Assembly (NCBI GenBank): GCA_900772845.1
Contig: CAAGSD010000114.1
Location: 1 to 9,797, forward strand
From: Lachnospiraceae bacterium
GTDB lineage: Bacteria; Bacillota; Clostridia; Lachnospirales; Lachnospiraceae
Length of the DNA stretch: 9,797 bases
Reading direction: 5' to 3'
Positions 6,671 through 9,797 of the stretch are shown here, piece after piece. Position 1 is the stretch's first letter; every line of letters begins with the position of its first letter. The translations under genes and the position numbers were made by a program. The notes under the pieces were generated by a model. The model was not told the origin of the DNA, ran no database searches, and saw nothing but the letters and a program-made list of their open reading frames with translations.

Positions 6671-7471
6671 ATGAGATTATGTAGTATTGCCAGCGGCAGC
6701 AGCGGCAACTGTATTTATGTAGGATCGGAGGCCACGCATCTGCTGGTGGACGTGGGAATCAGCGGCAAAAAGGCGGAGGCCGGACTGAACAGTCTGGGAC
6801 TCACCGGAAGAGATCTGGACGGCATACTGGTGACCCACGAACATATTGATCATGTGGCGGGACTGGGTGTCATGGCGAGAAAATATGAAGTGCCGATCTA
6901 TGCCACAACGGGAACTCTGGAAGAGATACGGAAGATGGGGACTCTGGGCAAGATCGATCCGGCCCTGTTTCGGGAAGTGAAGGAAGATGTCAAGCTGACC
7001 ATCAAGGATCTGACCGTCAATCCCATGAAAATCTCTCATGATGCGGCACAGCCGGTGGGCTACCGCATTGCTTACGGAGATAAAAAGGTAGGAATCTGTA
7101 CGGATTTAGGAGTCTATAATGATTATACCGTGGAGTGCCTGAAGGGAATGGATGCCTTGCTGCTGGAAGCAAACCATGATGTGAAGATGTTACAGGTCGG
7201 TCCTTATCCCTATTATCTGAAACAGAGAATTCTGGGGGAAAGAGGACACCTTTCCAATGAAAATTCCGGTAAACTGCTCTGCCGTATTTTACATGATAAG
7301 CTGCAGGCTATCGTGCTGGGGCATCTCAGCAAGGAGAACAATCTTCCGGAGCTGGCCTATGAGGCAGTCCGCATGGAGATCACCATGGGAGAGAACCCTT
7401 ACCGGGCGGAAGATTTCCGGATGATGGTGGCAGACAGGAGCACAGTATCTCCGGTGATCAATATTGCGTAG
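6671..7471 (+). CDS. MBL-fold metallo-hydrolase, WalJ/YycJ family
   Basis: A 266-residue metallo-beta-lactamase-fold protein. Metal-ligand motifs are complete: H56-E-H58-I-D60-H61, SHDAA with H123, CTDLG with D145, EANHD (166-170) and GHLSKENN with H218. The N-terminus CSIASGSSGNCIYV, the THEHIDHVAGLGVMARKY segment and GHLSNEN closely match what I recall of Bacillus WalJ (YycJ), a predicted nuclease-type hydrolase. In Bacilli walJ belongs to the walRK cell-wall regulation locus; here no walR or walK is adjacent, and the gene follows the FtsA-like gene by 75 bases with no terminator between. The Shine-Dalgarno is weak (AAGAAG at 6663-6668), but the MRLCSIASGSSGN start fits the family. Nucleic-acid hydrolysis is likely from the family; the substrate is not known. 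Confidence 0.92.
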   Translation: MRLCSIASGSSGNCIYVGSEATHLLVDVGISGKKAEAGLNSLGLTGRDLDGILVTHEHIDHVAGLGVMARKYEVPIYATTGTLEEIRKMGTLGKIDPALFREVKEDVKLTIKDLTVNPMKISHDAAQPVGYRIAYGDKKVGICTDLGVYNDYTVECLKGMDALLLEANHDVKMLQVGPYPYYLKQRILGERGHLSNENSGKLLCRILHDKLQAIVLGHLSKENNLPELAYEAVRMEITMGENPYRAEDFRMMVADRSTVSPVINIA

Positions 7472-7501
7472 TGGATGTGCAGCGCATCAGCCAGCACTAT
7501 T

Positions 7502-7533
7502 CGCTGGAGCATCATAGTACGCTGTTGCATCAT
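7502..7533. repeat. Imperfect 14-base tandem repeat, period 18
   Basis: CGCTGGAGCATCAT (7502-7515) and CGCTGTTGCATCAT (7520-7533) match at 12 of 14 bases. They lie in the gap after the WalJ-type gene. No function is evident; they may reflect chance or a small old duplication. Confidence 0.4.
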
Positions 7534-7591
7534 CTCGTGACCAGCTCTGCTCTATAGATTGGTGCCCGGTGCCTGAATATATTTGCTCACA

Positions 7592-7611
7592 AAATCATGC
7601 AGGCATGATTT
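7592..7611. promoter_or_regulatory. Perfect 9-bp inverted repeat (possible operator or weak terminator)
   Basis: AAATCATGC-AG-GCATGATTT has perfect 9-bp arms around a 2-base centre. As RNA the loop would be too tight without opening inner pairs, and no T-run beyond TTTC follows, so a protein-binding site is more likely than a terminator. It lies about 36 bases upstream of the predicted -35 of the ACT/DUF711 unit. An 8-base direct repeat GTGCCCGG flanks it (7562-7569 and 7614-7621). Confidence 0.45.
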
Positions 7612-7646
7612 CTGTGCCCGGATATGTTTATAGACTGAACTTGAGG

Positions 7647-7675
7647 TTGCAAATTGTAGTAAAGTGTAGTTTAAT
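7647..7675 (+). promoter_or_regulatory. Promoter candidate for the ACT/DUF711 unit
   Basis: TTGCAA (7647-7652) and TTTAAT (7670-7675) are separated by exactly 17 bases. The -10 matches five of six consensus bases and the -35 four of six. The predicted start near 7682 leaves a leader of about 40 nt before the start codon at 7721. No other good pair is visible in this gap. Confidence 0.5.
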
Positions 7676-7689
7676 AGATAAAAATGATA

Positions 7690-7703
7690 GCATGAATTCA
7701 TGC
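7690..7703. promoter_or_regulatory. Perfect 14-bp palindrome in the leader (possible operator)
   Basis: GCATGAATTCATGC is fully self-complementary. It sits just downstream of the predicted transcription start and 17 bases before the start codon at 7721, where a repressor would block transcription. It shares the hexamer GCATGA with the inverted repeat at 7592-7611, in the opposite arrangement, which suggests one binding protein. Confidence 0.4.
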
Positions 7704-7720
7704 GGAAAATGAGGGCGATT

Positions 7721-7993
7721 ATGAAAAAAACAATTATTACGGTAGTTGGTAAGGACACAGTAGGCATTATCGCAAAGGTATGTACCTATCTTGCGGAGAA
7801 CGGCATCAATATCCTGGATATTTCCCAGACTATCGTGCAGGGATATTTTAATATGATGATGATCGTTGACACCAACCAGATGCAGAAAACTTTTGGTGAC
7901 ATGGCAGATGAACTGGCTGCTCTCGGAGAAGAGATCGGCGTAGTGATCAAGTGCCAGAAGGAAGAGATTTTTGACAAGATGCACCGCATCTGA
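7721..7993 (+). CDS. ACT domain protein, UPF0237 family
   Basis: A 90-residue protein made of a single ACT domain (beta-alpha-beta-beta-alpha-beta), a fold that usually binds small molecules such as amino acids and controls a partner. The segment TVVGKDTVGIIAKV (7-20) and the following NGINILDISQTI (27-38) are the typical strand, Gly-rich loop, helix and second strand of this family. GAGGG at 7711-7715 lies 5-6 bases before the ATG at 7721. An in-frame ATG at 7700 would add seven residues, but it lies inside the palindrome and has no ribosome binding site, so 7721 is preferred. The next gene starts 54 bases downstream and encodes a DUF711 protein; this ACT-DUF711 pairing recurs in many bacteria and suggests the two work together. 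Ligand unknown. Confidence 0.93.
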   Translation: MKKTIITVVGKDTVGIIAKVCTYLAENGINILDISQTIVQGYFNMMMIVDTNQMQKTFGDMADELAALGEEIGVVIKCQKEEIFDKMHRI

Positions 7994-8047
7994 TAAGCCC
8001 CACAATTTTGAAATAAATAAGACCCAAAGGGGCAGATAGGAGCCGTA

Positions 8048-9412
8048 ATGATCAATTTATACGAAGTAACAGAGACCAACAAAATGATCGAAGAAGAGAA
8101 CCTGGATGTGCGTACCATTACACTGGGTATCAGCCTGTTAGACTGTATCGATTCCGATCTGGACAGATTAAATGAGAAAATTTATAACAAAATCTACGAA
8201 GCAGCCAAGGATCTGGTGAAGACCGGAGAGGAGATTTCCAGAGAATTTGGCATACCTATTGTAAATAAGAGAATTTCCGTAACGCCGATCGCATTGATCG
8301 GTGGTGCAGCATGTCATACCGTGGAAGATTTTGCAAGCATTGCAAAGACATTGGACAAGGTGGCCCATGAGGTTGGAGTGAATTTCCTGGGCGGATATTC
8401 CGCACTGGTAAGCAAAGGCATGACTCCGGCAGATGAACTGTTGATCCGTTCCATTCCGCTGGCATTGTCCACTACAGAGCGTGTGTGCAGTTCTGTAAAC
8501 TTAGGTTCCACCAAGACCGGTATCAACATGGATGCGGTAAAGCTGATGGGTGAGATGGTGAAGGAGACCGCAGAGTACACGAAGGAAGATGATTCCCTGG
8601 GCTGTGCAAAGCTGGTAGTATTCTGTAATGCACCGGATGATAATCCTTTTATGGCAGGTGCCTTTCATGGTGTGACCGAAGCAGACAAGATCATCAATGT
8701 CGGTGTCAGCGGCCCCGGCGTTGTAAAGACCGCACTGGAAAAGGTGCGCGGCGAGAACTTCGAGGTTCTCTGTGAGACTATCAAGAAGACGGCCTTTAAG
8801 GTAACCCGTGTAGGACAGCTGGTAGCACAGGAGGCATCCCGGATGTTGAATGTTCCCTTTGGCATTGTAGATCTGTCTCTGGCACCGACCCCGGCCATCG
8901 GCGACAGCGTAGCTGATATTCTGTGTGAGATCGGTCTGGAATATGCTGGAGCCCCCGGAACCACCGCAGCCCTGGCACTGTTGAATGATCAGGTGAAAAA
9001 GGGCGGTGTTATGGCATCTTCCTATGTTGGCGGTTTAAGTGGTGCCTTCATTCCTGTCAGTGAAGATCAGGGAATGATCGATGCCGTGAATGCCGGAGCC
9101 CTCACCATCGAGAAGCTGGAAGCCATGACTTGTGTCTGCTCCGTAGGTCTGGATATGATCGCCATTCCCGGAGACACCAAGGCAACCACTATTTCCGGTA
9201 TCATTGCGGATGAAATGGCCATCGGTATGGTGAATCAGAAGACTACTGCAGTCAGAATCATTCCCGTGATCGGAAAAGGCGTGGGAGAGACCGTGGAATT
9301 CGGAGGCCTGTTAGGGTATGCACCTATCATGCCCGTGAATACCTTCTCCTGTGATGCTTTCGTCAACCGCGGCGGCCGCATCCCCGCACCTATTCATAGC
9401 TTTAAGAACTAA
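8048..9412 (+). CDS. PFL family protein (DUF711/UPF0210)
   Basis: A 454-residue cytoplasmic protein with the length and sequence of the DUF711/UPF0210 family, which databases call 'PFL family' for its resemblance to the pyruvate formate-lyase fold. Recognisable segments are the N-terminal LDVRTITLGISLLDC (19-33), GGAACHTVEDFA (85-96), the Gly-rich GGYSALVSKGMTPADE (115-130), LAPTPAIGDSVADIL (278-292) and the C-terminal region from PGDTKATTISGIIADEM (374-390) to FGGLLGYAPIMPVN (418-431). No glycyl-radical loop like that of true pyruvate formate-lyase is seen, so radical chemistry should not be assumed. AGGAG at 8038-8042, 5 bases from the ATG, supports the start. It is the second gene of a unit with the ACT-domain gene, whose product is a plausible regulatory partner. 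The reaction is unknown to me. Confidence 0.93.
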   Translation: MINLYEVTETNKMIEEENLDVRTITLGISLLDCIDSDLDRLNEKIYNKIYEAAKDLVKTGEEISREFGIPIVNKRISVTPIALIGGAACHTVEDFASIAKTLDKVAHEVGVNFLGGYSALVSKGMTPADELLIRSIPLALSTTERVCSSVNLGSTKTGINMDAVKLMGEMVKETAEYTKEDDSLGCAKLVVFCNAPDDNPFMAGAFHGVTEADKIINVGVSGPGVVKTALEKVRGENFEVLCETIKKTAFKVTRVGQLVAQEASRMLNVPFGIVDLSLAPTPAIGDSVADILCEIGLEYAGAPGTTAALALLNDQVKKGGVMASSYVGGLSGAFIPVSEDQGMIDAVNAGALTIEKLEAMTCVCSVGLDMIAIPGDTKATTISGIIADEMAIGMVNQKTTAVRIIPVIGKGVGETVEFGGLLGYAPIMPVNTFSCDAFVNRGGRIPAPIHSFKN

Positions 9413-9492
9413 ATAAAATGACCAGGGGCAATATGGCTCATTCTGGAAAAGGCAACTTTTTATAGTCTGAAAAAGAAAAGAAATAGAGATAG

Positions 9493-9530
9493 ATTCCTTA
9501 GTTAGATTTTTTCTAACTAAGGAATTTTTT
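9493..9530 (+). terminator. Strong intrinsic terminator of the ACT/DUF711 unit
   Basis: A perfect 14-bp stem (9493-9506 with 9512-9525, ATTCCTTAGTTAGA and its complement) with a five-T loop is followed by a T-run (six T, then GTTTTG). It lies 80 bases after the DUF711 stop. It has no T-run in the minus direction. Confidence 0.9.
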
Positions 9531-9797
9531 GTTTTGCTGCTCCGGTTCCGCTCTTTACCGCTTGAAATCCATTTTGTACTGTAGAAGCAGCAAATTTAAA
9601 GCGATTTTCCTTTACAGTGACTGATATTTACTGCCGGAATGGAAGCATCCTATGCCGAAGCAGTAATTTTTAGATCGTTTTTCATGGATTCTTCGATAAA
9701 AATACCACTTGGATTTCTAAAATCACTTCACAGGCAGTAATATACTTGCTTTGTTAACGTAGGGTTGCCAACGACTAGATGAACTCCTTCTGTACCC
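9531..9797. other. Gene-free right end with repeated heptamer and possible decayed gene
   Basis: No intact gene with a ribosome binding site is visible here. The stretch looks AT-richer than the genes. TTACTGC (9628-9634) and two GCAGTAA copies (9660-9666 and 9734-9740) could pair; the first two would form a 7-bp stem followed by a T-run at 9667-9671, a weak terminator at best. On the minus strand one frame (9796 to 9596) reads protein-like but is broken by TGA at 9728-9730 and TAG at 9650-9652, and a shifted frame is open from 9627 to a TAG at 9517-9519. This might be a decayed gene; I cannot name a family and chance is not excluded. Confidence 0.3.

Noticed and set aside
7472..7558. GTG-initiated 28-codon frame directly after the WalJ-type gene
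   Set aside because: No ribosome binding site, a rare start codon, and a low-complexity His/Leu-rich product that follows from the tandem repeat.
7700..7720. Upstream in-frame ATG for the ACT-domain protein
   Set aside because: It lies inside a palindrome, lacks a ribosome binding site and adds seven residues not expected for the family; the ATG at 7721 has GAGGG at proper spacing.
9418..9465. Fifteen-codon frame after the DUF711 stop
   Set aside because: No ribosome binding site, and it falls in the untranslated stretch before the terminator.
9639..9740. Plus-strand 33-codon frame at the right end
   Set aside because: No Shine-Dalgarno sequence before the ATG, and its stop lies within the repeated heptamer; probably chance.
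1..9797. CRISPR array, rRNA gene or intact insertion sequence
   Set aside because: I looked for regularly spaced repeats, conserved rRNA segments and transposase motifs and saw none in the window.

Overview
The window looks like chromosomal DNA from a Gram-positive clostridium, most likely a member of the Lachnospiraceae. This is inferred from the style of the protein sequences (a proofreading-dead PolA, a long FtsA-like protein, a WalJ-type hydrolase, an ACT-domain/DUF711 pair), from strong AGGAGG-type ribosome binding sites and sigma-A-like promoters, and from a tRNA whose CCA end is not encoded. The genus cannot be named from the sequence alone.

Left end (1-553). The first 51 bases are open to a stop and could be the tail of a rightward gene; the last residues resemble the C-terminus of a serine recombinase. 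A strong hairpin at 86-116 can terminate transcription in both directions. Facing it, on the minus strand, is a very small orphan gene (154-225) for a 23-residue peptide with four cysteines. It has a perfect Shine-Dalgarno sequence, an extended -10 promoter, an 11-bp-spaced direct repeat and an inverted repeat upstream. Next comes a minus-strand tRNA-Leu(CAA) with its own promoter and terminator.

Centre (587-7471). A rightward, closely packed cluster begins with a small membrane protein carrying a zf-HC2 zinc-binding motif. It continues with DNA polymerase I (polA), dephospho-CoA kinase (coaE, starting directly after the polA stop) and a 742-residue FtsA-like actin-fold protein whose start overlaps coaE by 13 bases. 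A WalJ/YycJ-type metallo-beta-lactamase-fold hydrolase follows 75 bases later. The spacing and the lack of internal terminators suggest one transcription unit linking DNA repair/replication, CoA synthesis and a cell-division-type ATPase.

Right part (7472-9530). After a 249-base gap with a candidate promoter and two perfect palindromes sharing one hexamer, there is a two-gene unit: an ACT-domain protein (UPF0237) and a DUF711/UPF0210 'PFL family' protein. This pair recurs in many bacteria, and its biochemical role is not established. It ends at a strong intrinsic terminator (9493-9530).

Right end (9531-9797). This AT-richer stretch has no intact gene. It holds three copies of a GCAGTAA/TTACTGC heptamer and broken protein-like reading frames on the minus strand, possibly a decayed gene.

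Most of the window is ordinary core genome. The parts most worth a second look are the 23-residue peptide gene, the beta-grasp-like repeats in the C-terminal half of the FtsA-like protein, and the paired palindromes in front of the ACT/DUF711 unit.
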